Shown piece by piece: positions 1-13,466 of a stretch of 64,000 nucleotides of DNA (positions are counted from its first letter, which is position 1; every line of letters begins with the position of its first letter). This stretch comes from Epiperipatus broadwayi (taxonomy: Eukaryota > Onychophora > Udeonychophora > Euonychophora > Peripatidae). The stretch covers positions 2,086,413 to 2,150,412 of the forward strand of contig JAQFVV010012512.1 of NCBI GenBank assembly GCA_028023455.1. The letters are read 5' to 3'. The position numbers were made by a program, and so were the translations under genes. The notes beneath the pieces are model-generated. The model had not been told where the DNA came from, searched no databases, and worked only from the letters and a program-made list of their open reading frames with translations.

Positions 1-1124
1 AACAACTTAGGGTGAGGAATGGATGGAAAGGGAAGGGGAGGTGACTAACAGATTTCTCTGAGCATAGTAGCTGACAGAGTCCTGGCTTCGATAAAAAGAA
101 ACCATAGCGCGTTGTATTTCTATACTAAACACCAGTATTTGCATAAATTACTGTAATCGTGTTTTATTATTATTAATCTATAAAACAACAAATATTTTTC
201 ATTCATGTTCCAAATTTTACATTTATTTCTTTTTACTTGTTTTAGAAAGTCAAAAAACTTCTCGCGGTGTAAATTTAAATGTTACTAACAATTGCATCTC
301 CTATTGGTGAATGTTGTAATTAAATATAAAATTGTGTAGAATTCTTCAATTTGTAATATAATAATAAATCCTGTGTTTAAATAAAAAAAATATTATTCTG
401 AGCATATAAAAAGAAAATTATTTACAAAGAAAATTACACTTAGTTTTTTTTTTTTTTTTCGAAAATTATTTTAATTTTAGAATTAATAAAAACTTGTAAG
501 CAAATTATAATAGAAAATAAAAATGCTTTATATAATTACGTACCCATATATAATAATTATTAAAACCTATGTTTAAGAAAACACGAGTCATATGGAATAT
601 CTAATGTCTTCCAAAAGGTGGTAGCTTTAATCTTAGATTAGTCATTCCTATTAAGTTTGCTTTGAGCAGATATATTTATAACTGAATAGATCGTTGAATA
701 GGTATGGAGTCTATAAAAACTTCTGACGTTTAGCCGTTAAAACTTTTTGAATTGAATGTTACCTATTGATATATATATTACATTATTAATAATTTTCACA
801 GCTGCTACGATGGCTTGACTCTATTACATAATTTTTGGTAGTTTATTTCTTTTGGAAAGGTGGCGCTGATTGTTTATTATCGATAAATTTCTTTCATCAC
901 ATTCTACAGCTATTATCATTGAAAATCTTTTTTATTATTATTGATAGAAGTTGCTAACCGCTTTGTAACTTTTAATACTTACTTGTTAATTAATTACACA
1001 TATGGATTTTATGTTCAACCAAAGGCTTTTTTTTTTTTTGTAAGAATAACCCAATTTTTTAAATATATATATATAATATTTGAATACAAGTATTGTATAC
1101 ATATTTAAGTTAGATGTAATCAAA
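1..1124. other. AT-rich spacer, no gene seen
   Basis: Rich in A and T runs and in short AT microsatellite tracts (for example near 1060-1080). I see no open reading frame with codon structure, no RNA gene and no recognisable element in this stretch. Confidence 0.6.
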
Positions 1125-1220
1125 GGGTATTTGAATACAAACTTTTAAGCTTCCTTCCGTCATTCATTCTATCTTATACAATCGATATACATAACCACAT
1201 ACATGTGAAAAAGATAAATA

Positions 1221-1276
1221 ATCTCCAATATACATATTGTGCTAAACCAGCACCCATGAGTTGGTCCGAATCATCA
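1221..1276 (-). ncRNA. Hammerhead-like motif, degenerate (MITE copy 1)
   Basis: Read on the minus strand this holds the paired CCAA/TTGG arms and a perfect 5-bp stem II (GTGCT...AGCAC). The catalytic box is CTCATGG instead of CTGATGA and the GAAA box is shortened to AA. It aligns with the better-preserved copies at 25095-25145 and 34208-34265. With two core boxes damaged it should be inactive; it is listed as a relic of that family. Confidence 0.4.
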
Positions 1277-1439
1277 TCTTCCACACATATTTATATATCA
1301 TTGTTCGGTTTATATTAAGATAGCAAATCTAGTAACTTAAGGTCAACATGGGTATGACAGTAATATCAAGGAATTTACATTTCTTGAAGAATAGTTATCT
1401 TTTTCACATGTATATGGTCATGTGCATCAGTTATATAAA

Positions 1440-1733
1440 ATATAGTAAATGATACCAAAATCATACTTTTCTTTATTTTGCTGTAATATTCTATAAATAC
1501 AATTTATCCAAACCATTTCAAACACTTTTTAGCAAAACTCTTTATTTGTACATATATACTACACCTACGTTTCGACTGTCCTGCAGTCTTGTTCAGAGCT
1601 AGATTAAAGTGAACTGGCTCTGAAAAAGACTGCAGGACAGTTGAAACGTAGGTGTATGTATATATGTAGAAATAAAGAGTTTTGCTAAAAAATGGTATAA
1701 GTGGTTTGGATAAATTGTATATATAGTAAATGA
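1440..1733. mobile_element. Nested inverted-repeat insertion flanked by 13-bp direct repeats
   Basis: Two arms of about 100 bases, roughly 1499-1599 and 1617-1717, are near-perfect inverted copies separated by about 20 bases. Each arm, read outward from the centre, has an AAGACTGCAGGACAGT hairpin, a GAAACGTAGGTG block and an AATAAAG signal. The whole unit lies between identical 13-bp direct repeats ATATAGTAAATGA at 1440-1452 and 1721-1733, which look like a target-site duplication made when it inserted into the older fold-back element. The arms resemble the 3' tail at 26545-26600. Head-to-head tails of a Penelope-like or other retroelement are the likeliest reading, but that is inference. Confidence 0.65.
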
Positions 1734-1847
1734 CTGAAGGGAGTTTGAAAGTTTGTGTTCATATCACCCATATATAATAATTAATAATAATTAAAGCAAG
1801 TCATATATAACATGACGTTACTTTTAATAAGCTTGTAGTTACAAAAA

Positions 1848-2002
1848 TGCACACAGAGAATGTACCAATAGCTCAAACAAGCTCTTAATTAATAAGTGTG
1901 GTATGAGATGAGAGTGTTCTAGGTAGAGATTTTAAATATTTTCTCATACCGCACTTATTAATTAAGAGCTTGTTTGAGCTATTGGTATGCTCTCTGTGTG
2001 CA
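1848..2002. repeat. Hairpin / short MITE-like inverted repeat
   Basis: Arms 1848-1908 and 1942-2002 are inverted copies about 61 bases long with few mismatches and a spacer of about 33 bases. Each arm contains CAATAGCTCAAACAAGCTCT. It is non-coding and would fold into a long hairpin if transcribed; any open frame over the right arm is a by-product. Confidence 0.75.
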
Positions 2003-4589
2003 TATATAATAAATCAGCTAATTCATTTTGAGAGTGATTTCACATATTCTGTGTTTCCATATTACTTTCATTCCAGACACTGGGGATTAAGTGTTGTTGA
2101 TCATAGTTTCACCTCTGTCACTCTCTGTGTTCAATTTTTTAATAAACTCTCATGTAATAAACTATTTGATTGTTTATTTATTGATTGGACATTAAACAAG
2201 AGAAGTGTTCTGTATTAAAGCCAAGATATCATAAAAATTTGTTAACAATATTATAATTTATGGAAACAATGCAACCTCTCTTACATTTGAAACAAAGTAT
2301 TTTTTTTTTAAAATTTTAATATGATAGATATTCTTTTCTTGTGGCATAAAGGTCATGGTGTTGAGTGATGGGCTCAATCTGCTTCATATTAGGAAGTAAG
2401 ATATTATTTTGGTAACTCCAATGCCACATAATCTCCTAAACAACAGATTATACAATTATATATATTTCATAATGGGATTTGTAAGTATCTATAGATTGAT
2501 GATGAACATATTGAGCACTTTGTCAGATAATGGGTATATTGATTATATGGCTGTCTAATATTAGTAATATTTTATGCTTGTTATCATTCATATGCGTACA
2601 TACACCTACTAAACATATATCACTAAATATATGTTGTTTAGTGCTGTTTAAAAGACCTGACTTCACTAGCATCTAACTAAGATTTTTTCAGGCACTGCTT
2701 CAATACTTCTCTGAGAAATTATTATATATCCAGGTTTGAATCCTTATCCTTCAAGAATTAAAGATCCCATTCAGTACCAAGCAGAATCTTGCTGACTCAT
2801 TAAGCTCAAATGTGATATTTCACAATCTAACAGACTAATCTAAATCACTTATTCAATTGACACAATGCAATAAGGAAAATTGAGATCAGAGACTAAGTTT
2901 AAAACTTAACAATGATTGTTTTCAGGCAGTAGCAAAAAATGTGTCAATACTGTTTATTTTATGTAATTGACTTTACATTTTGAAATAAAATGTTACCATT
3001 GAGTAGACATTCCATATTATGATTTCTAATATTTCTATTATATTTCATCTCTCAACAGTTTAAATTAGATTAGAGTTACCACTTTTTCTCCTCCATGCCT
3101 TATAGATGTTATATCTTTCTTGGGTTTTTTTCTCTTATAGTTTTACTCAGTTAAATTTTTAATAATTAAAAATATACCCCTTTTATTCTTCATAAATATT
3201 AAAACTAGCTTGGTTATTATTAAAACTCCATTTTAATCTTTCCTTTATATTTATTGAATTGTATGTGTGACTCATATATGCATAAATATTTAAACTTCAC
3301 TAAATATTAAATATTTTCCTTGAATTTTATGATGTAAACAAAACAAAGAATGGAACGATTTCCGTGTAAATAGAAAGATATATTTTTTACTTTTGATATT
3401 GCTAGGAAATCATCAATTTCTATTGAGACTCCTAACCCTAAACATTTTTTTTCTAATAACCATACTACATTTTTGTCTTAGTTTAATTAGAAATAACAGG
3501 AGAGGTCATTTTTACTAGAATTAAAACCCAGTAGCTGTTTTCATAGAGATAAGGATTCAAAAGCAATATGTTTTTAATATGATATCAAAAGAAGATATGA
3601 GTTTTCTGAATCCTCATGTCTATAAATATAACTATCTGGGTTTAAACCTTTATAACAATTTGGGTTAGAAATAAAAGAGGAAATCCTTTTACTTCTAATT
3701 AAACTCATGTCATAAAAGGTATTAGAGAGTACCAAAAATAATTCTTCATTGTTAGAACTGTCAATAATAATCAATATTTCTAGTTATTTAAATAGAAATA
3801 TTTCACTCTATGCTTTGATTACTTTGTGTAAAACTTCCATTCCAACACACATTCCTGAAACATATAAACAATCATATCTGAAAAGACAAATGTTCCTCAA
3901 AATAGATCATTTATTCTGAAACAACACACATTAGTTGACTAAAGTCACAATGTCTTACAGATATCTTCATGATTTTAGTATTTATAGGTAAAAAAATATT
4001 ATAGTTTTACATGTGTTAAACTTTCACCATTCATAACTCTGACACCAGTCATTTTTTATAAATACATTAAAGATTGTTACTAATCACTTATTAAACTAGA
4101 AGTTATTTCTAGCTTAGATACATTGTATAAATCTCAGTTAATGAATAATATATTAATTATTTTTAAAGAAATCAACAATCAGAGTCTTCGTGCCCATGAT
4201 GATAAGAGTTTGTAGTTTGATAACTTTCACTAGTTATTATTATACATATATCATATGTTGTTGCTTTTTTTTTCTTGAAGAGTTTCTTTACATTCTATAA
4301 CTTATTGGAAGCTTTACAGATGGTCATCCAGGTACTATACTAATTTCAATTAAGAATATAAACCCTATCCAGGTGGAGTATCTGTCAGCTATGGCTTGCT
4401 TGTGAGATTTATTAGTTTAAGCCAACAGATTCCACAAATGGTATATACTGCATCATATTTATATAAATGGCTGCAGAAAGGAGTTTGCAATTAACTGAAA
4501 GGAGACCCTTTGATTCTTCTTGGAGGCCTTAAAGGAACTGAGCAGGGCAAAATTCCTAATGTCAACTCCATACATTCTGTCATTGCAGC
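2003..4589. other. AT-rich spacer, no gene seen
   Basis: Mostly low-complexity AT sequence. A somewhat more complex patch at about 2640-2830 and another at about 4310-4590 may be decayed repeats; the latter adjoins the 5' region of the RTE LINE. I recognise no protein or RNA gene. Confidence 0.5.
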
Positions 4590-4867
4590 TGTTACTACTA
4601 CATGATTATTCATATAGTATACAAACATGGATGGCCTGCTCACCAACATGCATTAGCCAGCATGATGAGTTTATTGGCTTTTTACCTCTGAGTTTAAGAT
4701 CAAGAAACACCATGGTCTTTTTTCTCAGTTGACTGATAAGGCAGAATGAATATTTGTGTAAATAATAAATACCAATATATACAATTATGGCAGACAAAAA
4801 TAAATCATGAACATTATTTCCAGGAAGCTGTAAAGTCACCAACCAAGGCAGCGGTTGGTGGCCAAAG

Positions 4868-5704
4868 GTGGAGGGTGCAAAGAATCCCCTGATTGTGGAC
4901 CCAGGCTACCAATTAATGACAACTTTTTATTTAGGTACTTACAACTGCAGATCACTTTCAAGTGAAGGAAGATTGCAAGAATTAGAAGAACTGTCTTGTA
5001 TTAAATGGGACATTATTGGGCTTTGTGAAGTTAGAAGAAAAGGTGAAGAGTCAATTGATATAAAAAGTGGACAAATACTCTATTATAAAGATACAAATAT
5101 TGGAAATACAAGTGGAGTAGGATTCATTATAAATAAAAAGTGGAAGAACAATATTGTGGAGATTGATGGTGTATCAGACAGAGTGGCAAGATTAGTTATA
5201 CAACTTAATAGCAGATACCAAATGCAGATAATTTAGGTTTATGCCCCAAAAAGTTCTCATAGTGATGAAGTAGTAGAAGATTTTTATATGGATGTACAAA
5301 AGGCTTTTGATCAGAGTAAACAACATTTTAAAATTGTTACGGGAGACTTTAATGCTAGAATTGGTAAACAAATGATAGATGAAAATGCTGTAGGTAATTT
5401 TGGTTATGGTAATAGGAATGAGAGTGGACATAGACTTGTGGAATTTTCAGAAAAGGAAAAACTTTATATTATGAATTCTTTTTTTGAGAAAAATGTTAAA
5501 AGGAAATGGACATGGAAGCATCCAAATGAAGGTACAGCAGAATTGGATTATATTTTGACTAAGAGAAAATACATATTTCAAGATTGTAATGTTCTTAATA
5601 AATTTAACACAGAAAGTGATCATCGATTATTAAGATATAAGATACGAGTTAATGCAAAACTAGAGAGACAAAAATTATTAAGAAACAACAATTTTTACAG
5701 TTGA
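4868..5704 (+). pseudogene. RTE endonuclease domain (broken)
   Basis: This encodes an exonuclease-endonuclease-phosphatase fold that nicks target DNA for retrotransposition. Visible motifs in order: YNCRSL near 4940, GLCEVRR near 5020, VYAP just after the stop, TGDFNARIG at about 5338-5364 and SDHRLL at about 5616-5633. These are the expected catalytic and DNA-contact motifs. A TAG at 5234-5236 interrupts an otherwise continuous frame, and the frame ends at about 5702, where the sequence continues in another frame. Readable homology extends upstream of the 4868 ATG, so that ATG is not certainly the true start. Confidence 0.85.
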
Positions 5705-7500
5705 TATTCCTAATCTTCAGAAACATTCTAATGAATTTAAATTAGAACTTACAAATCGGTTTCAAGTATTAGTAGATTTTGAGCATGATTCGGATTTGAA
5801 TGAAATTAATATGAAAATAACTGATATACTTTTAAAAACTACAACAAAGATAGCTGGAAAAAGAGCAGCACTTTAACAATAAAATTTCTACTGAGATTCG
5901 AGAATTTATGAAGAAAGAAATGAATATGAAATTATACAAAAATGATGAATTAAAAAGGATTGAATATCTTGAATTTTGTAAAATGGTGTGAAAAAGAGTT
6001 GAATATGTTATAAAAAGTATAACCGTGAATTAGCAAGGAAAGCTGTAGAAGAGAATAATATTTTCAAGAGTGTAAAACAATATTTTGGTATTGGTAAAAA
6101 ATGTATATCTGTAATAAGAAAAAAAGATGGAATTATTACTAACAAGAGAGATGACATCATGAAATCGGTAGAAGACTTTTATCAAGAATTATATAATGAT
6201 AATAAAGAACAAGTACCTCCTGTATCTATCACATCTTCCGAACAGCCCAGAATTTTAAATGAAGAAGTCAGACATATAATTAAATGTATGAAGAAAGTAA
6301 AGGCTCCAGGTAATGATGGAATTAAAAGTGATATATTAAAAAAACAGGTGAAAAACAGAAATAATTTTAGCAAAGTTATATACCAAATGTCTAAATGATA
6401 AAGATGTATCAGATGATTGGAAGAATGAAGTATTAATATTAATATTTAAAAAAGGTGATTAGAAATTGCAGACGTATCAGCTTTTTATCAGTTTTATACA
6501 AAATTTTTACCAAGATAAGTACAACTCATCTACAGAAAACATTGGATTTTCACCAACTAAGAGAACAAGCTGGGTTTAAAAGTGGTTTTAGTACAGTAGA
6601 TCATATCCAGGTATTGAGAGAAGCTATAGAAAGGACAAATGAATATGAGTTGCCATTTTGCTTTGGATTTGTAGATTATGAAAAGGCATTTCATTCTATA
6701 AACATTTCTTCAGTGATTAAAGCATTGTATCATCAAGGTATAGATTCGGGATATTTCCCTATTTTGAAGAATATTTATAAAAATGCAATGGCAATAATTA
6801 GATTACATAATAATACTAGGAATTCAACATTGAGAAGGGTGTAAGACAGGGTGACTCAATATCTCCAACCCTTTTTACAGTAGTGCAGAAGTATTTTGTG
6901 GATTAAAATGGGAAGCTAAAGAAGTGAAAGTAAATGGAGATTATTTAAGTCATTTAGATTTTGCAGATGATGTAGTTGTTTTTGCAAATAATGCTTTAGA
7001 GCTGCAGGAAATGTTGCAGGAGTTATCAGATGAGTAGTAAATTAGGACTAAAGATAAATGTTAAAAAGACTAAAGTAATGTTAAATGGATTTTCTCAAAA
7101 TATAAAAATAAAGATTGATTATGGTCAGATTATTAATACAGATGGAAACATAATGGATGAAATTAATCATAGAATTAAACTTGGTTGGAGTGCTTTTGGT
7201 AGAAATAACTTGATACTAAAAGGAAATATGCCTATGTGTTTGAAAAGGAAGCTTTTTAATAAATGTGTTTTACTAGTTCTTACTTATGGATCTGAGACTT
7301 GGACACTTAATAGAAGAGCAATACAGACCACTCAAAGAAGTATGTAGAGATACATGTTGGGAATTACAAAAAGAGATCAAAAATGCAATATATGGGTAAG
7401 AGAACAAACAGCTGTAACTGACCTCATTGAAAAAATTAAAAAACTGGACTGGGCTAGACATATTGCTAGAAGGGATGATAATAGATGGACAATTTAAATC
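5705..7500 (+). pseudogene. RTE reverse transcriptase and C-terminal region (broken)
   Basis: Reverse transcriptase motifs appear in order across several frames: APGNDGIKSDIL at about 6303-6338, the palm motif FGFVDYEKAFHSI at 6662-6700, GVRQGDSISP at about 6838-6867, and the catalytic LDFADD at about 6954-6971, followed by GLKINVKKTKVM and a W-rich, basic C-terminus up to the tail. There are frame changes near 6400-6455 and 6838, and stops near 5873, 5988, 7345 and 7495. The usual YLG-type motif after GLKIN is missing, so a small deletion is likely. It is inactive, but the clade assignment is clear. Confidence 0.85.
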
Positions 7501-7670
7501 TTAAACTGGATTTCAAGAGATTGTAAAAGACCCAGAAAGAGACAACATGTGAGATGGATGGAAGAAATAAGAAAGTGTGCAGGGGTCATGTGGCGAAGAG
7601 AAGATGAATTGAGCTTGGAGAGACCTTCATCCTGCAGTGGATTGATAATGGTTGATGATGATGATGACTT

Positions 7671-8716
7671 GTATTAACATTTCCATACCATTAAAACTTG
7701 TGTCTGTACAAATATACTTGATATACCACTCTGAAGTTGAGATACATCTCACTAAATTTACCCAAAAACTCTTATACTATGAAAAAAAATGTCCATGATC
7801 ATCATCAATATCCAGGTAATGGTTTTCCCATTCATCAGTAATATAACAGATAAGGCTAAGGTATTTGTGACCAAATCCTTCTACAGAGACCTGAGGAAAA
7901 TCTATTATACACCTCAAGCACTCTATATGTCATACTCAATAACCAAATAACTTATATAATTTACATAGTTACATCCCATTTCAATTATGGGTGTGGGACT
8001 ATTTCTATAAATCTCTATAATAGCTTAATAAGGCTATGATAATCATGATCCCAATATTTATATTGATACCTTATACACTCATCATTGATGGTGATGATTA
8101 AAATATAACAGAAATTATCATTCGAATTGGGCATCAATGTATTCCCATTAATTATGAGATTGAATCAAACCAATAATGATGACAACCAACCACCCCCGAT
8201 GATGATCAGATGATCAGGTATAGTGTTATGAATTAATTAGATGATAAAATTAAAAATAACAATACTAATAATAATAACACTAAAGCCAAATATTATATAA
8301 CTGTGTTTATTAAGATTTTTTGCTTTTTAACAAAACAAATTTCTGATCATTCATTTAATTTTAATTATTATATCAAAGTAATACATTATAACAAACAAAA
8401 AAAATAAGAGAATTAAATATATGTATATTCTACTACCCATCTAATATAAGCTAGTTTAAAGTGAAATATTCCAATAGCAAAAAAAAAATCATTCCATTTA
8501 ATGCCTATTCAACATTTTCTACCAGCTTTACCATGTGTTATAATTGCAAGATAAAATCATTTCCGCAGTGTGTGTGTTCACTTTCATGCATGTGGACCCT
8601 TGCTCTACTAATTTGCTCCCTTTATGTATACATATTAAGCATTAAGATTTTAAAATATAGAATTTTTATTCAGAAATTTGGGTACAATACATGATAATGG
8701 TTAAACATAGAATATA
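7671..8716. other. Spacer, no gene seen
   Basis: AT-rich with a few ATGATGATG-like patches near 8080-8220. No coding or RNA feature is supported. Confidence 0.5.
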
Positions 8717-10350
8717 TTATATGATAACCAGGGGGATGAAAGTTCTATATTGATATCTTGCTTGACACCAGCTACAGGGACTAATCTGAAGCATATCAGC
8801 AAGAAACGAGTCTGGAATAGTAGCTTGTTGATAGGTGATCACTCTTGCATGTGTCATACAGTTCAATGATAGATCTAATCTTTTGTCCATGCTCTGTATG
8901 ACCAAGTTGACCCTTTATATTGGAGGTTACTTCCATAAAACTCAGGATCTGGGCAATAATCATGCAGAGCAAGGGGTGTCATCACAAAATGGATGCAGGC
9001 CATTCAGCCTCAAATCACTCTCCAGGGAAGGAGATTTTTATTCAGGAGTGAAAGAGGTCAGCTTTGGGGGGCCAAATCAATAATGTCCATGTAGAATTGT
9101 AAACGTAAGAGGGTCCAAAATCTGGTCACTTTTCCGAATTTTTTCCATTTTGTTAATATAGAGCTCAAGCGGACATTCCAGTGAATGACTGAGCCAGAAC
9201 CATGTGTATTATAGTAAGAACAGTACAAATGTAGTTAATTGTATCTCCAGTATGGATCCACATAGTATATTGTCAATGAGAGTCAACAGAGCAGGCATAT
9301 TGTTATTTAACATGGAGGTTATAAGAACTCTATAGAAGTGAAGGAAAACACAGTGGCAGAGGAGGTGAAGAGAAGTTTCATCCTCTCTGAGGCATAGTGA
9401 GCAAGTGGACTCTATATTTGAGAATCCTTGGTGATGCACCAGAAAGTGTTTAGTAGGCAAGGAATTAATATTTATCTTCATCAGGAAATCAAAATATTTG
9501 GGTTCAAGGAACCATTGCTTAAATTTCTTGATTAGCAGATGGTTGTTAAGCCTGAGGAGAGTTGATCCTGCAGAAACATAAGGATTAAGAATGAGGTATG
9601 CATCCCAGAACTTGGATTTTCATTGAGGATAATTTGTTAGGAAGCATAGTATGTTTGGAGATGAGACATGCGAGGGTTGCCATCGAATCAGTCACAATAG
9701 GAGGAGGCTTATTTGTGGGAGTGAGCTCTCTGGAGGATGAGTAGTTGGGATATTGCAGACACATTCTGTAGAAAGAATTGTAGGAACATTGAAATATAAA
9801 AGTATCTATGGAATGTAGGGATAATCCATTGAGTTTTGTGTGTTTCTGTAGATTTCTCAAGCTTATGGTTGCACTTTTGCCCTCTCTAATCAGATCAGTG
9901 CACATCTTGTGTAGCTTCCTAAAGAAGACTTTGGTAAAATTGACTACTGGGATGAAACAGGATATTCTAGGGAATATTAGTATATTGACAAGGGAGGACT
10001 TGACGAACATGGACATGTAAAAACTTTGGATAAAGAGGATGTGATTCTCTGTGTGGATTGAAGTAGATTTCCTTGGATAGATCTATTCATGGCAGAAGTG
10101 GATCCAAATATAGGGAATCCCAAGAAGTTCTGAGGCTTTGCTGCAAATGGTCTTGGAATGGTCTTACCCGAAGATATATACCAGGCAGATAACTTGGCCA
10201 TATTAAACTGGAGGCCAGATTGATCAGAGAATTCTTTAAGTATTGATAAAAGCCTGGGAATTAATTTTTTTGATGTAAAAAAAATGGCCAAGTCATCCAT
10301 AAAGGTGATACAATGAATTGATGTATTTAAAATTGGGATATGAATGCCAG
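8717..10350 (-). mobile_element. L1/Tx1-like non-LTR retrotransposon, 5'-truncated and degenerate
   Basis: On the minus strand the reverse transcriptase starts abruptly at about 10350, just ahead of the catalytic FMDDLAIFFTS (about 10268-10303), then GLQFNMAK, then FLGFPIFG. A helical thumb-like region follows, and then a zinc-knuckle CSLC...HLLCHC (about 9360-9402) of the type found at the C-terminus of L1/Tx1 reverse transcriptases. Three reading frames are used (10300-9977, 10016-9585, 9481-9209), so at least two frameshifts are present. Weak continuity persists to about 8717. The missing N-terminal half fits ordinary 5' truncation. Clade is by motif style; a clade-level search was not possible. 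Confidence 0.72.
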
Positions 10351-13300
10351 GTACTTATTCTAACTTATACCAATTGTGTATATCTGCATGCATGGTCATT
10401 TACACATACTCATGATATGTTGACATATGTATTATGTTAACTTTTACTGAGCTCTGTATACTAATCCACATCAACAGCTTTAGGTCACTCGAAATCGGCC
10501 ACTTTTTGAGCTACGGTATTATTTTTACACTTATTTGAAAGCTTAGAAAAAGTCCCATAATATGCTGACCTCTCTCAAATTATTTTATAAGTAAAAAATC
10601 AATAAATGTGACATTGTGAGTCTAACAAAAAAGGGGGCAGTCCATTCTAAATGCTGATTGACTGATGCTTATTTGGTCAAAAAAGATTGCTGGGTAAATA
10701 ATTGTCACCACTGAAAATGAAAATATGTTTTAGAGTGTTTTTTTTATTATTTTTCATACATAGTATAAATTATTTTCATAAAATATGCTGAAAATATAGT
10801 TATTTTACAAAAATAGTTCGATTTTATTAAAAAATTGTATACTTTACATGAATGTAAATTGAAAAAGAAACCAATGAATAGCAACAATTTTGACATTCTG
10901 TCAAAAGTTTAAATTGCCTAAAGCTGTTTATTTGATTTTCAAACAAAAATTAATGTTTTAGAATATTTTTCTAGCATTTATTTACATATTATAATGTATT
11001 TTGGTAAAATATGCTGAAAATATAATTATTTTTAGAAAAATGCTAAGATTTTACTAAAAAATTCTTAACTTTTATAATAACATAAATCTAGGAGGGACAT
11101 CAATGACGTTTACATGACTTGTAATTTGCTACAATCTTTTTTTTATTTTTCCGCTATCGAATATTTTTATAATTATAAATAAAAATTTATTTTTGGAAAA
11201 ACTTTTGTTTACTTTTATAACCTGACAAAATATTAATATACTTTTTGCAAACAAAACTAAAATGAATATAATATTAAAGGATGAATATATTTTTATGACT
11301 GAGTTTGTGAATTGACTAATTAAAAGTTTCGAGTTTTACCTCACTTGGCTAATAAAATTAATTGCCAGGGCAAAGGTTAAAATGTTTTTTTCTTCATATT
11401 ATCAAATTCAAGTAAATCATATATATATATAATTATTTAAATCTTGAGCAAAGCAACATTTATATCAAATATAAATATGTAAAATAAATAGAAACATTAT
11501 AAAATATATATTGATAGATTGCTCAAGTACTGTTGGTTAACCCAATAAATGACAAAAATAAATAAAAGACATATTAAATTGCAATAAAAAAATAATATTC
11601 AAAGATAATAAAAAAAATTAAGCCTAAGAACTTTAAAATGTATTTGTGATGTTGTTATGCATAATGATAATTAATAAAATAAAATAAAAAACAAACTTTT
11701 AATGTTTATGAATGAAATAAAAAGAAAAAAAATGATGTTTGACCCATAGAAGGAAATTCAAATGACTACTTTAAATAAGTAAAAAAATGATTAATAAATG
11801 TCTAAAGTTACCGATCCATTTTTTTTCCAGTTCTTGAGAATGTCCAAACTGAGACAAAAGACTGTTCTCTTGTCTATAGTTTTGGGCTAAGTTCTGGCCC
11901 TTCCCTTTTTTTTTATGATTTCAAACTTATGTTTAACACTTCTAATGAAAACAAAAGAAAACTTTTAAAAACTGCTTAGTAGCTTAATTGAGGCTTGATG
12001 TGTGGATTATATACATCTTTTTCTTTCTTCTTTTCCTTCTCTTTAAAAATGACAATTCTTTAATAAACCATTGGGTGGAAAAGAAGTCTTTGAAACAGAA
12101 TGTGTTTTTGGCTTGGTTCACTAGAAATGTATCCATTCCCTGGGTCTTAAATATATATATGGGTGTGCAGTCAAAATGCTTAACTCATGGTGGTATTGAT
12201 ATTGGGAACAAAATAATGCAATTTAACACTGCATTCTCATTTTCCTATGGCTAAGAATATATGAATCCATTTTTTTTATTTAAAGCAGCAATTTATATAC
12301 TCTCCTTACAACAACATTTTACTTTTTAGCTTCTTTTTTTAAGGACTGAATCTTTATCAATCCTGATGGAGGTTTATTGCTTTCTTCCACTGTTTCTTTC
12401 TTTTCTGAAACTCTTTTCATAACTCAGATATATATATAGTTTTCTCTACTTAAATGCAATAGTGTTCATATATCATCATATCCATGATTATACTATATAA
12501 ATAATACCTCAACATTTTGTTCCTTGAAAATTAAAATCATTTTTGCTCTTTCCTCCCCTTTCATTAATTACCAGGGAGAAAAAATAATAACACCAAGAGA
12601 ACTTGAAAAAAATAATACTAAGCCAATTTCTTTCTTATTCAGCTGTTTTTATATTTTAATTTTTCATAATTTATCTACAGCTGTGTGTTAGAGGAGCCCT
12701 TCATTAATCAGTCAAAGATTGTTTCAAACAAACCACTGTCATCATAGAAAAACAACAGAACTCAAAACTGATAACACTTAATGGTCAAGTAACAAAAAAA
12801 TATTAATCTCTCCCTCCAGTGTCAAAAGATCACTCTTTTTTTGACAATTTTTCTACAAGCCATAATTTATACAACAATAAGAAAATCTGAATGTGTGTGT
12901 AAGCAAAATTTCAAAATGTCTGTAAAACTGATTTACACACTGACATCCTCACCTCAGACCACATGTGTGTTTTCCAGGTCAGTATCTGCTGACCTTAGGT
13001 TGGACAAGTCAACAATCTAATCTAGCCTGTTTTATTTTAAAGAATAATAAACTATATAATGGAATTACTATATTACTTAATATAAGAGTCTAAAACAACT
13101 AACTATCTCTTATAATATTCATCTCATTCATTTTTTTCATTACCATTTACTAATAAATCTTACCCATTAATATTTATAATATACACTCAAACAAAGTCAC
13201 AATTTTTTTTTTTGATTTTATATATATATGAGAATTGGACTCTATTCCTACAATATATATATATGACTGAAAATTTGTGATGATGGTATTTTAAATGTTG

Positions 13301-13352
13301 TAATATGTGGGACTACTTCTATCATCTATCATTAAATTGGAATTCCTAGAAA
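10351..13352. other. AT-rich spacer, no gene seen
   Basis: Long A/T runs with no supported gene. The frame at 11988-12254 encodes a low-complexity hydrophobic stretch without a recognisable domain, and I do not call it. Short AT repeats occur near 11420 and 13250. Confidence 0.5.
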
Positions 13353-13466
13353 ATATTAAACTTTATTTAAACTTTTCTAAATACAAACAAAACTGTTATC
13401 TGTGGTGTCTATTGTCTGTTATTACTAACAGTTGCTGTATTTAAAAAGTTTAAATAAAGTTTAAAA
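13353..13466. repeat. Inverted repeat hairpin
   Basis: Arms around 13353-13400 and 13420-13466 are inverted copies built on the block AAACTTTATTTAAACTTTT, with a short spacer containing TAACAG/CTGTTA pairing. It is non-coding and of unknown origin. Confidence 0.6.

Larger units (their letters stand above)
1125..1769 (-). repeat. Fold-back/MITE-like element, copy 1 (hammerhead-bearing family)
   Basis: The outer ends are inverted copies of each other. The left end reads TTTGAATACAAACTTTTAAG and the right end reads, in reverse complement, TATGAACACAAACTTTCAAA; similarity continues inwards through the shared ACATGTGAAAAAGAT block for about 100 bases. The same terminal block and internal core recur at 24998-25214, 34025-34356 and 52649-54137, so this is one family. 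No coding capacity is visible. The copy is interrupted by a nested inverted repeat (1453-1720). It is a non-autonomous element by inference; I cannot name the transposase family because no clear target duplication is visible for the outer element. Confidence 0.65.
4590..7670 (+). mobile_element. RTE-type non-LTR retrotransposon, degenerate but nearly full length
   Basis: A single ORF2-type product can be followed across broken frames: apurinic-type endonuclease first, then reverse transcriptase, then an arginine-rich C-terminal tail, ending in a (TGA)n-type tail at about 7655-7670 that is characteristic of RTE elements. The 5' limit comes from alignment with the fragments at 38166-38915 and 62496-63250, which share the region from about 4595 onward, so a non-coding 5' leader of about 270 bases is included. 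Several in-frame stops and frame changes make it non-functional. I see no target-site duplication. Confidence 0.85.

Noticed and set aside
4590-7670. Intact, active RTE element
   Set aside because: Multiple stops and frame changes in both endonuclease and reverse transcriptase.
11988-12254. 88-codon frame
   Set aside because: Low-complexity hydrophobic start, no recognisable domain, no neighbouring exons.
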